64,000 bases of DNA from Actinoplanes siamensis (GTDB lineage: Bacteria; Actinomycetota; Actinomycetes; Mycobacteriales; Micromonosporaceae): positions 56,253 through 120,252 of the forward strand of contig NZ_BOMW01000043.1 in NCBI RefSeq assembly GCF_016862395.1, read 5' to 3'. Below the pieces are notes generated by a model. That model worked only from the letters and a program-made list of their open reading frames with translations, searched no databases and was not told the origin of the DNA. Below are positions 26,786 through 34,845 of this stretch, one piece after another; the first letter of the stretch is position 1, and every line of letters begins with the position of its first letter. A program made the translations under genes and the position numbers.

Positions 26786-27052
26786 CGGCGTCCTCAAGGC
26801 CCAGCGCCTGGTCTTCGTCAATCCGCTCACACGGATTCACGTCGGCAGCGCCAACCCAAGCACACCTGCAGCGTTGACCGGCGATGCACTGAACGCCATC
26901 GGCAACGCGGTCGAGAACGACCCAGCCCCGCAGACCGTGGCGCTCATCGCCGTCCACGCCTTACGCCTTCATCAGGTCCGCAGCCTTCGCTCGATCAGAT
27001 CGATCCACCTGACCAGCGCATCGACCTGGGCGCCGCCCCGGTCCGGTCCGCT
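26786..27052 (+). pseudogene. Tyrosine integrase remnant (N/box I part)
   Basis: The plus frame reads LVFVNPLTRIHVGSANPST, ALTGDALNAIGNAVENDPAP and VALIAVHALRLHQVRSL. The match then shifts phase to LDQIDPPDQRIDLGAAPVR. This follows the layout of actinobacterial site-specific integrases: FVNPT motif, linker, box I Arg (HALRxxQVRxL) and the LDxIDLxxRxIxLG strand. A frameshift and the missing C-terminal half make it a relic. Confidence 0.6.
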
Positions 27053-27090
27053 AAACCCGTCGCGGCAGTGAGCCCCGTTCTGGTGATCTG

Positions 27091-27118
27091 GCGGAACGGC
27101 GGAACGGCGGAACGGCGG
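27091..27118. repeat. Short tandem repeat, GCGGAACG x3.5
   Basis: Three and a half copies of the 8-mer GCGGAACG lie in non-coding DNA just beyond the 3' end of the minus-strand gene at 27158-27577. Confidence 0.8.
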
Positions 27119-27157
27119 TGCGCCGGCGCGGCATCACGGAGCGGGCGGGGCGTTTGG

Positions 27158-27577
27158 CTAGCGGGCGAAGCCAGCTTCTCGGTCAGCGGCGGTGATCTGG
27201 CTGTGAAAACGTTTGTGAACCCAGCAGCGCTCACCGAGGAGGTTCATCTGCCCCCATCGGCCTGACACGGGGCCGAGTTCGGTGTGGCGTGGCAGGGTGC
27301 CGATCAGGCGCTGCGGGTTCCGGCCGCCCGAGAGCCTGTGGCTCTCCAAGATGTAGATGGCGTCCTGGGTCACGGCCACACAGCGGTACTTGATCCAGTA
27401 AAGGGCTGGGCCGGTCAGGTAATTGACCACGAAGACGGAGAAGTGCGGCGCAGTCTGGTAGATGAATACCTGCCTGATCTCACCACCTGCGGGCAGGAAT
27501 GGCGCCGAGCGCCGAGCGAGATCAGCCCGCGTCGACGGCGTAGGGGAGGCACAGGGGTTCCGGCCAGTCATCCTCAC
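27158..27577 (-). CDS. Conserved actinobacterial protein, PH-like
   Basis: GTG 27577 (GGGGGTGA before it) gives 139 aa; an ATG at 27571 is possible. FLPAGGEIRQVFIYQTAPHF, YWIKYRCVAVTQDAIYILES, LPRHTELGPVSG and ERCWVHKRFHSQITAADR match a family of small actinobacterial proteins with a PH-like beta fold and one hydrophobic stretch (FSVFVVNYLTGPAL). Function is unknown. Lower GC than core genes and position between two mobile remnants suggest it travelled with the island. Confidence 0.65.
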   Translation of the reverse strand: MRMTGRNPCASPTPSTRADLARRSAPFLPAGGEIRQVFIYQTAPHFSVFVVNYLTGPALYWIKYRCVAVTQDAIYILESHRLSGGRNPQRLIGTLPRHTELGPVSGRWGQMNLLGERCWVHKRFHSQITAADREAGFAR

Positions 27578-27601
27578 GTTCTATCACCCCCGTTCAATAG
27601 C

Positions 27602-27842
27602 ATGACCCCGTCGGAGCGGGTCAACTCCCGTAACGGCCACCGGCGCCGCGAGCTCGACACCCGCGGCACCATCGACGTGGCCATCCCGAACTGCGGTCCG
27701 GCAGCTACTCCTCCGAGTGGCTGCTCAAACGCCGCAAACGAGGCCGCGGCCGCGCTGGTCAGCGTGGTCGCGACCTGCTACCTGCTCGGCATCTCCACCC
27801 GGCGGATGGACAAACTCGTGCAATCGTTTGGGATCACCAACC
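27602..27842 (+). pseudogene. IS256/Mutator-family transposase remnant
   Basis: Frame one reads RVNSRNGHRRRELDTRGTID then VAIP. The match changes phase to ELRSGSYSSEWLLKRRKR and returns to ALVSVVATCYLLGISTRRMD then KLVQSFGIT. Together these are one continuous block of IS256-type (Mutator) transposases (R-N-G-x-R, LDTRxGTIDVAIPKLRxGSYFPEWLL). Two frameshifts and loss of the DDE core make it inactive. Confidence 0.8.
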
Positions 27843-27991
27843 GTTACACCACTTCCAGGGACCTGACCGAACCAGGGGAGCGCAATCGTGGAGGAACGGC
27901 ACGCAGGGTAGGTCGAGTGCGTATCTTCACTTGCGTAGGTGCCGACCGCGATGATCTGGGCCTTCGCGGACAGGTGTGAGGGAGGTGGGCG

Positions 27992-28540
27992 GTGTCTGTA
28001 GTGGCGGTACTTTCCGAGATCGAGGGTTGGCTTGCGCGCCATGCTCCGAGAACGCACACGATGCTGAATCCGCCGGCGACCCCGGACCAGCTCGGTGCGC
28101 TCGAAGCAGCCCTGGGATTTCCGCTGTTGCCCGAGGTCGTCGCCGCGCTGCGTTGGCACAACGGTACGTCGGAAGACTCCGGAGGCTTCGAACTGGTGCC
28201 GACCTATTGGATGGTCGGGGCCGAGGACATCGCAAATGATGCTCGCCGCCTCAACTCGAGCGCCGCGGAATACGATCGCGACGACTGGAGCGAGCGGTGG
28301 GTTCCCGTCGGAGCCGACCGATGTGGCGCCTACGTGCTGGTCGACCACAACGTCGGTGAGGAACGTGGCAGGGTCTTCACCTGGGATCCGGAGAGCGGCG
28401 AGCGAGATTCGTGGTCGAGTCTCGAGGAGTTGTATTCCGACCTGCGTGCGGCGTTGGCGGACCGTACGCCGTTGGCAGGTTGCACCTACGATCTCGTCGA
28501 TGGTGGTGTGGCGTGGGAAGACGCCGACCTAGAGGCTTAA
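27992..28540 (+). CDS. SMI1/KNR4 (SUKH) family protein
   Basis: GTG 27992 follows GGGAGG. The 182-aa protein carries the SUKH signature: LNPPATPDQLGALEAALGFP, LPEVVAALRWHNGTSED and later FTWDPESGERD with WSSLEELYSDLRAAL. SUKH proteins are the commonest immunity proteins of bacterial polymorphic toxin systems, though some are orphan. No toxin gene adjoins it; the nearest candidate is the RHS gene 6 kb upstream. Confidence 0.85.
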   Translation: MSVVAVLSEIEGWLARHAPRTHTMLNPPATPDQLGALEAALGFPLLPEVVAALRWHNGTSEDSGGFELVPTYWMVGAEDIANDARRLNSSAAEYDRDDWSERWVPVGADRCGAYVLVDHNVGEERGRVFTWDPESGERDSWSSLEELYSDLRAALADRTPLAGCTYDLVDGGVAWEDADLEA

Positions 28541-28576
28541 GGGCACGGGTCCGAATCCCATGGTCGCCGGGTGTGC

Positions 28577-30562
28577 TCATGAGTCGCCGATTCCCGGCCG
28601 CTCGGCCACCGTCGTGACGTCGGTCCTTGTCCGGTATCCGGCTGCCTGCAGGGTGAACAGACTTTCGTAGACGCCTCGGGCGTTCATCAGCTCGTGATGG
28701 GTGCCCGCCTCGATCAGCGCTCCACGTTCCAGGACGAGGATCTGGTCGGCGTGGGTGATGTTGGCCAATCGGTGTGTGATGAGGATCGTGGTCCCGACGC
28801 CCTGCCGGTCGCGCAGCGCCTGGAACAGGGCGTGTTCCGCGCGGGGGTCGAGCGCTGACGACGGCTCGTCCATGATCAGAACATCGGCGTTCCGCAGGAA
28901 TGCCCGTGCCGCGGCCACTCGCTGCCACTGTCCTCCGGACAGGTCGGAGCCGTCCTTGAACGTCTTGTCCAGCAGCGTGTCGTAGCCGTTGGGCAGGTCC
29001 AGGATCATGTCGTGGGCGGCGGCCTTACGCGCGGCCGCCTCGATTCGCGCCGGATCGGCGTCGGCGTCGACATCGCCCATCGCGATGTTCGTTGTCGCGC
29101 TGAACGGCCAGTGGTGATGGTCCTGCATCGCCACGGCGATCCGGTGCCGCAACGTGTCGATGTCGTAGTCGGCGTACGGGCGGCCGTTCCACCTCAGTGT
29201 GCCGGCGGTCGGGGTGCGCAGTCCGGCGATCATCGCCGCCAGGGTGGATTTGCCGGACCCGTTCTCGCCGACGAGGGCGATCGTCTGGCCGGGTCGGATG
29301 GTCACCGTCACCTGATCGACCGCCGGCCGGTCCCGGTCGGGGTATTGCAGGCTCACCTCCGCGACGGCCAGCTCCGCCAGCGGTGCCGCCACCACCTTGT
29401 GTGCGTCGATGGGGCGGTCGGGTAGATGTTTGGCCGCGGTCGCGAGGAATTGCACGTACTCGTTGAAGAACTGGCCGCTGGTGTAGACCCGGTCGACCTG
29501 GAAGGTGACCGTGGACAGGGAACTGCGCGCGGCCTGCACCGCGATCACGCAGGTGGTCGCGGCGGCGAGCGGGATCTGGCCGTTGAGCAGCAGCACCCCG
29601 AGCAGCAGGTACACGCCGGCCAGGGCGATACCGCCGATGGCTGCTCCGATGCTCGTGGTGGTGGTGACCCGCCGCGCCACCCGCAGCTCCTCGGCGATCT
29701 GCGCGCCCATCACTTTCTCGTAGAGGCCGAGCAGGAACGGTCGCAGGCCGTACGAGCGCAGCTCCGCCGCCGAGTCGCGTTCGGCCATCAGCCGCTGCAG
29801 TACCCACTGTCGGCGCCGCCGGGTCGAACTGGCCAGATAGCTGGCGAACTTGACGTGCCCGGCACGCAACGCGGCGTACCCGGTCGGCACCGTCGCCACC
29901 AGCAACGCCACCAGCAGCAGCGGATGGATCGCCACCACCGCGACGACGACGGCCACCAGACTCACCAGACCCGCGAACAGGTTCATCACGGTCTGCACCA
30001 GCTCGATCGCGGCCTCGGTGCCCCGGGTGGCGCGCTCCATGCCCTCGCTGAACTGGTCGTCGTCGAACGCCTTGAGCTCGACCGCGGTGGTGTCGGCGAA
30101 CAGCTCCCGCTCCACGTCGAGCAACACCCGCGGTGTCAGCCCGTTGAGCGCGTAGCCGACCACCGTGCCCAGAGCGCCGCGGATCGCGGTGACCGTGGCC
30201 AGCCACACCAGCGCCGGCAGCGCGGCGCGGACCCGCTCCGGGGTCGGCCCGGCAGCGAACAGCTCGATCAGGATCCGCTGGGTCGCCAGCAGGCCGAAGG
30301 CCGACATCGACCCGGCGCCCACCGTCGCGACGGCTACCAGCAGCGTGCGCACCCGGTCAGCGCGCCACGCCACCCGCACCGCCTTGCCGGTCAGGCCCGG
30401 CAACTCGGCGAAGACGCCCAAGACCCCGGCATCCGCCCGTGCCCGCAGACCGGTCTCCCACCATGTGCGCCGGAACTCGGGAAGCACGGCCTGCGCGGTG
30501 CTTCCGGAACTTTGCGACGGGACGCTCCTCCCGGTGCCGGCCTTGTCCACGATGGCACTCAT
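28577..30562 (-). CDS. ABC half-exporter (permease-ATPase fusion)
   Basis: The 661-aa protein has AAGGAGAT before the ATG at 30562. Residues about 55-340 hold six transmembrane helices of a type-1 ABC exporter. The nucleotide-binding domain (about 390-640) has Walker A GENGSGKST, signature LSGGQWQR, Walker B VLIMDEPSSALD and H-loop ITHRL; the Q-loop QDHHHW is unusually His-rich. It should work as a homodimer exporting a peptide, lipid or drug. A small coupled frame precedes it (30559-30759, stop overlapping this start). The Q-loop and QWQR signature are common in exporters from antibiotic or RiPP clusters. Confidence 0.9.
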   Translation of the reverse strand: MSAIVDKAGTGRSVPSQSSGSTAQAVLPEFRRTWWETGLRARADAGVLGVFAELPGLTGKAVRVAWRADRVRTLLVAVATVGAGSMSAFGLLATQRILIELFAAGPTPERVRAALPALVWLATVTAIRGALGTVVGYALNGLTPRVLLDVERELFADTTAVELKAFDDDQFSEGMERATRGTEAAIELVQTVMNLFAGLVSLVAVVVAVVAIHPLLLVALLVATVPTGYAALRAGHVKFASYLASSTRRRRQWVLQRLMAERDSAAELRSYGLRPFLLGLYEKVMGAQIAEELRVARRVTTTTSIGAAIGGIALAGVYLLLGVLLLNGQIPLAAATTCVIAVQAARSSLSTVTFQVDRVYTSGQFFNEYVQFLATAAKHLPDRPIDAHKVVAAPLAELAVAEVSLQYPDRDRPAVDQVTVTIRPGQTIALVGENGSGKSTLAAMIAGLRTPTAGTLRWNGRPYADYDIDTLRHRIAVAMQDHHHWPFSATTNIAMGDVDADADPARIEAAARKAAAHDMILDLPNGYDTLLDKTFKDGSDLSGGQWQRVAAARAFLRNADVLIMDEPSSALDPRAEHALFQALRDRQGVGTTILITHRLANITHADQILVLERGALIEAGTHHELMNARGVYESLFTLQAAGYRTRTDVTTVAERPGIGDS

Positions 30563-30841
30563 CTGCTCATCTCCTTCTGCCGGAAGGTCTGCGTTGTCGG
30601 AGCCGGTGGGGAGCGGAAAGTTGTGGAGTCACCCCCATATGGGTACTCGCCCTCCCTGCCGGTGGGCTGTCTTGGACACGACGAAGTCCGCCGATCCGGG
30701 CAAGACAGTCGTACGAGATGAACGAGTGCTGCGTGTCGGGCTGCCTGATCTCCTCGCAATGGCCTGTCGTCTTGTCCGGGTGAACGACAGCCTCTCCCGG
30801 CGCGGTGGTCGCGCGGTGGTGCGCCGGTGTGGTGGCGGCGG

Positions 30842-31480
30842 TCAGGACACCACGAGGCGTACGGCCAGCCCGACCAGCAGCATTCCGGTCAGCGCGTCGA
30901 GGCCGCGACGCACCGCGGGCCGTTGCAGGATCCGGCGCATCGCCGACACGGCGAGCGCCACCAGCACGAACCAGCCGAGCACCACCGCGGTGGTGACCAC
31001 GCCGACGACGACCCGGTCCAGCACCGCCGGGCTGGCCGGCATGAACTGGGGCATCAGCGCGACGAGGAAGACGATGGCCTTGGGATTGAGGATGTTGGTG
31101 ATCAGCCCCTGGCGGAAGGCTCGCCATGCCTGCCCGCGCGCGGATCCGGCCGCTTCGGCGTGTTCCCCCGGCCCGCTCGCCCCGGCGCGCCGGCGCAGCG
31201 ACCACAGCGCCATGACGCCGAGGTACAGCAGGTAGGCGGCGCCGAGGTAGCGGATGGTGTCGTAGAGCCAGGGCGCGGCGGCCACGACGGCGCCGACGCC
31301 GAGCAGGGCGGCGAAGGTGTTCACCGCCATGCCGCCGCCGATCCCCACGCCGGCGGCGATCCCGGCCCGGCGGCCGTACAGCGCGGCGAACCGGGTGACC
31401 AGCGCGAAGTCCGGGCCGGGCGAGAGAGCGCCGATCAGGACGACGAAGGCGTACGGAAGGATGTGGAGTTCGCTGCTCAA
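30842..31480 (-). CDS. LysE/RhtB family amino-acid exporter
   Basis: TTG at 31480 is chosen because CGAGGAG stands 6 nt upstream and yields 212 aa, the family's standard size. Hallmarks are the N-terminal GALSPGPDFALVTRFAALYG (LysE signature), GIAAGVGIGGGMAVNTFAAL, and AFRQGLITNILNPKAIVFLV with the conserved NPK before the loop. Six hydrophobic helices are visible. It should export amino acids or related small molecules across the plasma membrane. It stands alone, with the ABC exporter 280 bp downstream on the same strand. Confidence 0.9.
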   Translation of the reverse strand: MSSELHILPYAFVVLIGALSPGPDFALVTRFAALYGRRAGIAAGVGIGGGMAVNTFAALLGVGAVVAAAPWLYDTIRYLGAAYLLYLGVMALWSLRRRAGASGPGEHAEAAGSARGQAWRAFRQGLITNILNPKAIVFLVALMPQFMPASPAVLDRVVVGVVTTAVVLGWFVLVALAVSAMRRILQRPAVRRGLDALTGMLLVGLAVRLVVS

Positions 31481-31720
31481 GCACGCTCCTCGGTAGTCCG
31501 TCGGGCCGTCCTCGCGAACACTACCGAGCGGGCGGCCGCTGGCCCGGTACGTTCGCGTGGACCGGCCCGGCGGGTCAGGACCAGACCGGCGGCGGTCCGG
31601 GAGAAGGGGAGGGAAGTAACAACGTCGGTTCCTCCCACCATCTGGCAGTGCTGGCACGCCCGGCTTGGTCAGGCCCGGTTCCTCCTGCGGTAACGAGGGT
31701 TGCGGCCGTTACCGGCCGGG

Positions 31721-33376
31721 TTAGGTGCCGGCGGGCAGGTCGCGGGGCAGTTCGACATGCATGGTCGTGCCGGGATGCCCGCCCGGAGGGCTGATCGTGA
31801 TGGTCCCGTGGTGGCGTTCGGCGATCAGTCTGGCGATGGACAGGCCCAGACCGGTGCCGGGGATGGCCAGTTCGGTGGCGATGGCGCCGCGGTAGAAGCG
31901 GTCGAATACGTGTGGGCGTTCGTGCTCGGGGATCCCGAGTCCGGTGTCGGTGACCTCGACGACGGCGGTGGTGTCGTTGCCGGAGACGGTCACGGTGACG
32001 GCGCCGCCCTGCGGGGTGTAGGCGATCGCGTTGTCCAGCAGCGCGGTCACCATCTGGGCGAGCCGGTGCGAATCGCCCCGCAGACGCATGCGGGCCGGGG
32101 TGGTCTGGGTGAGCGCGATGTTCCTGGCCTGCGCCTGTTCCTCGGCGGCACAGGTGGCGCTGGTGACGACGGCGGCCAGGTCGATGTCGGCGATGTCCAG
32201 CGGGGCGCGGCCGGCGTCGAGGGCGGACAGCTCCAGCAGCGCTTCGACCAGGTGGTGCAGCCGTTCGCTGCCGCGCCGGGCCGCGTCGATCATGGGGAGC
32301 AGGTCGGCGGCCGGGGCGTCCGGTTCGGTGACGCTCATCAGTTCGAGGCAGCCGACGATGACCGTGACCGGGGTACGCAGTTCGTGGCCGACGAGGTTGA
32401 GGTATTCGTCCTTGGCCTGGCTGAGCATCTGTTGCAGGTGTTCGGCGTGGCGAGCCTCGGTGATGTCGTGGAACACCGCGACGGCGCCGAGGCGGTTGCC
32501 CCGGTGATCGGTGATCGGGTGGGCGTTGACGCGCATCAGGCGGCGGCCGTCGCGGGTGCGCAGCGCGAATTCGGTGCCGCGCACCTCGGTGCCGTGCAGC
32601 GCCCGCCGCAGGGGCATGCGTGCCCGGTCGACCGGATCGCCGTCCGGGGTGGTGATCGGCAGCCACGCGGCCCAGGCATCGAGATCGGTGACGTCGGCCG
32701 GCATGTCGAGGCGCTCGCGCAGGGAGCGGTTGACCAGGACGAGCCGGCCGTCGGCGGCGCAGGCCACGACGCCGGTGTCCAGGCTGTCCAGCAGGGTGTC
32801 CAGATATTGCCGCTGCCGGTGTTCGGCCTCGTGGGCGCGATGTTCGGCCTCGTGGGCGCGTTGTTCGGCGACGAAGGCGGTGCACGCCTGGGCGCCGTTG
32901 TCGACGGCGCTCAGTTCGTCGGGCTGCCACTGCCGGGGCCGGTAGTCCATGACGGCGCAGACCCCGACGACGGCGCCCGCCGGATCGCGGACGGGGAATC
33001 CGGCGTAGGAGCGGAGGCCCACGGCCCGTACCGGCGCGTCGGCCGGGATCCGGTTGTCGGTCTCCACGTCGTCGACCACCAGGGGGAAGCCGGTTCGCAG
33101 GAGCATTCCCGCCAGGGTGGCCGACATCGGCACCCGCTGCATCGGCTCGAAGCCCTGCGGCAGGTCGTACCTACCGATCAGCCGCATGCCGCGGCCATCC
33201 GCCAGATGGATCATCGCGGAGGCGGCTCGTGCCCCACCCGCGGTCAACGCGGCCAGCCGGTCCGCGGCGGCCCGCGACATGCCGCCGGGGGCCATCTCCA
33301 CGACCGGCGCGGTGGTCTCCGCCGGCGGTGGCTTGTCGATCAGGACGCCGCGTTCAGCTGCTGGACGGAAGACCAT
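31721..33376 (-). CDS. GAF-PAS sensor histidine kinase
   Basis: The 551-aa kinase starts at the ATG 33376. Order: GAF domain (about 35-180, with LRSYAGFPVRDPAGAVVGVC), a short coiled coil with a tandem RAHEAEH repeat, PAS/PAC (about 200-320, AVFHDITEARHAEHLQQML), HisKA with GHELRTPVTVIVG, and HATPase_c (N-box TALLDNAIAY, G-boxes DTGLGIP and GTGLGLSIA). No transmembrane segment is seen, so it is cytosolic. No response regulator adjoins it. The layout recalls the kinase at 1-1506 (PAS, HisKA, HATPase). Confidence 0.9.
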   Translation of the reverse strand: MVFRPAAERGVLIDKPPPAETTAPVVEMAPGGMSRAAADRLAALTAGGARAASAMIHLADGRGMRLIGRYDLPQGFEPMQRVPMSATLAGMLLRTGFPLVVDDVETDNRIPADAPVRAVGLRSYAGFPVRDPAGAVVGVCAVMDYRPRQWQPDELSAVDNGAQACTAFVAEQRAHEAEHRAHEAEHRQRQYLDTLLDSLDTGVVACAADGRLVLVNRSLRERLDMPADVTDLDAWAAWLPITTPDGDPVDRARMPLRRALHGTEVRGTEFALRTRDGRRLMRVNAHPITDHRGNRLGAVAVFHDITEARHAEHLQQMLSQAKDEYLNLVGHELRTPVTVIVGCLELMSVTEPDAPAADLLPMIDAARRGSERLHHLVEALLELSALDAGRAPLDIADIDLAAVVTSATCAAEEQAQARNIALTQTTPARMRLRGDSHRLAQMVTALLDNAIAYTPQGGAVTVTVSGNDTTAVVEVTDTGLGIPEHERPHVFDRFYRGAIATELAIPGTGLGLSIARLIAERHHGTITISPPGGHPGTTMHVELPRDLPAGT

Positions 33377-33501
33377 CCCTTCAGTGTCGGGTCCGGTGGC
33401 GCGCTGTGCGGCCGAACGTGCAAATCGAGGGTGATCCGGAATGAGGGTGAGATGTCGAAGCGCCGCCAGGACCCCCAGCCGCCTTCAGCACGCGGCGTGC
33501 G

Positions 33502-33705
33502 AAGCGGCTCGCATCCGCCTACGGGCTGCTGGCCACCCGGGCCACCGCCGACGACGTCGCCGCGCTCGACCTCGCCGCCTGGCGCGTCGCGGGGTGCGGC
33601 GCGGAGCCGGTACAGCCCTACACGCTGCGAGCCTTCGCCGAGCGGTTCGCCCCGGCCGGCTTCGCCGAGCACGCGTTCCTGCCCAGTTACGGACTGGTTC
33701 CTGCC
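33502..33705 (+). pseudogene. Fatty acyl-AMP ligase (FAAL) fragment
   Basis: Frame one reads KRLASAYGLLATRATADDVA, ALDLAAWRVAGCGAEPV and TLRAFAERFAPAGFAEHAFL before PSYGL. This is a central block of FAAL enzymes (xLDLSSWRVAxNGAEPVxxxTLxxFxExFAPxGFxxxAFxPxYGLAE). Nothing before or after continues the enzyme, and the codons following GL change to unrelated sequence. It is a deletion relic next to the acyl-CoA gene run. Confidence 0.7.
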
Positions 33706-33813
33706 GGTGCTCAACCGGGTCGGCGGGTCCCGCCGGGAACCCGGCCGGGCCGCCGCCACGGACAGGGCGGCCGACCAGCGCACCGAATCCCTGCCGCGGT
33801 AGCCGTCGCCCGG

Positions 33814-34785
33814 CTACCGACCGATCTGGATCAGGATCTTGCCCGGTTGCGTCTCGGCGCGGCGCAGCGCGCTGCCCAGGTCGTCCAGGGAGTAATCGGC
33901 AGCGATCGGCGTGCCGAGCCGGCCGGCCCGCAGGTGGGCGAAGACGCGGTCGAAGGCGTCCTGGATCGCCGAGCGGTCCATCTCGTACACCCGATCGCGC
34001 AGTCGGAACAGGTGCACCGATCGCCCGGCGGGCACGTCCGGCCCCGCGGTCGTGAGCGGCACACCCGACAACAGGCCGAAGTGCACCAGTTGCCCGCCGG
34101 GGCGCAGCAGCGACAACAGCCGTGGCCCGTCCGCGCCGCCGACGCAGTCGAAGACCACGTCTGCCGGGCCGCCCGCCGCCGCGGTCAGCGCGTCCGGCCA
34201 GTCCGGGTCGCGGCGGTCGACGATCGCCGTGAAACGCCCGGCATCGGCGGCCGGCCGGAGCGCCCGTCCGGTGGTCAGGCCGATGGCGGCGACGCCTCGC
34301 GCGCGCAGCAGGTCGGCCAGCTGACCGCCGATCGCCGACCCCGCGGCGGTGATCACCGCGGTCCGGGTCCCGGCCGGCACGTGCCCGTCGACCATGAGCA
34401 GGGCGGTGACCGGATTGATGTAGGCGAACGTCGCCACCGTGTCCGGGATGTCGGACGGGATCGGGAAGCACCAGGACGCGGGCACCGTCCGGTACTGCTG
34501 CCAGTTCCCGGCGCCGCCGATCGGTATCACCCGCTGCCCGACGAGGCCGTTGTCCACTTGCGGCCCGGCGGCCACGATCTCGCCCGCGCCCTCGAACCCG
34601 GGAACGAAGGGGAAGGTGGTCCGCGACGCGTACGCTCCCGAGATCGTGATGAGGTCGGACGGGTTGACCGTCGTGGTCAGCATCCGCACCGTCACGTCGC
34701 CCGGCGTCACCGGCTCCGGCTGCGCGTCCACGAGCTCGACGACCGCGGAGGCCGGGCCGGGTCTTGTCGCCAGCGCTCTGCGCAC
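33814..34785 (-). CDS. MDR quinone/enoyl reductase-like oxidoreductase
   Basis: GTG 34785 follows GGAGGAC. The 323-aa protein is a zinc-free medium-chain reductase: TTTVNPSDLITISGAY, PFVPGFEGAGEIVAAG, an NADPH-binding fold with AVITAAGSAIGGQLADLLRA, and QPGKILIQIG at the end. It lacks the GHE and four-Cys zinc sites. NPSD and the EGAGEV glycine region resemble trans-2-enoyl-CoA reductases (MECR/ETR) and quinone oxidoreductases. It is 60 bp downstream of the thiolase gene, on the same strand, so it could reduce an enoyl intermediate, but co-transcription is uncertain. Confidence 0.8.
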   Translation of the reverse strand: MRRALATRPGPASAVVELVDAQPEPVTPGDVTVRMLTTTVNPSDLITISGAYASRTTFPFVPGFEGAGEIVAAGPQVDNGLVGQRVIPIGGAGNWQQYRTVPASWCFPIPSDIPDTVATFAYINPVTALLMVDGHVPAGTRTAVITAAGSAIGGQLADLLRARGVAAIGLTTGRALRPAADAGRFTAIVDRRDPDWPDALTAAAGGPADVVFDCVGGADGPRLLSLLRPGGQLVHFGLLSGVPLTTAGPDVPAGRSVHLFRLRDRVYEMDRSAIQDAFDRVFAHLRAGRLGTPIAADYSLDDLGSALRRAETQPGKILIQIGR

Positions 34786-34845
34786 GCCTGTCCTCCGGGT
34801 ATGGCTGCCGGGAGCGGGACGGTCCCACTGCCACGGATTGTCGCA

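Noticed and set aside
30718..30780. Plus-strand Cys-rich peptide MNECCVSGCLISS...
   Set aside because: It looks like a lanthipeptide core, but there is no ribosome binding site, leader or modification enzyme, and it is antisense to the exporter operon.
32829..32870. 21-bp tandem repeat resembling a CRISPR or minisatellite
   Set aside because: It is two copies inside the kinase coding sequence and encodes the coiled-coil RAHEAEH repeat. No CRISPR array was found anywhere in the window.
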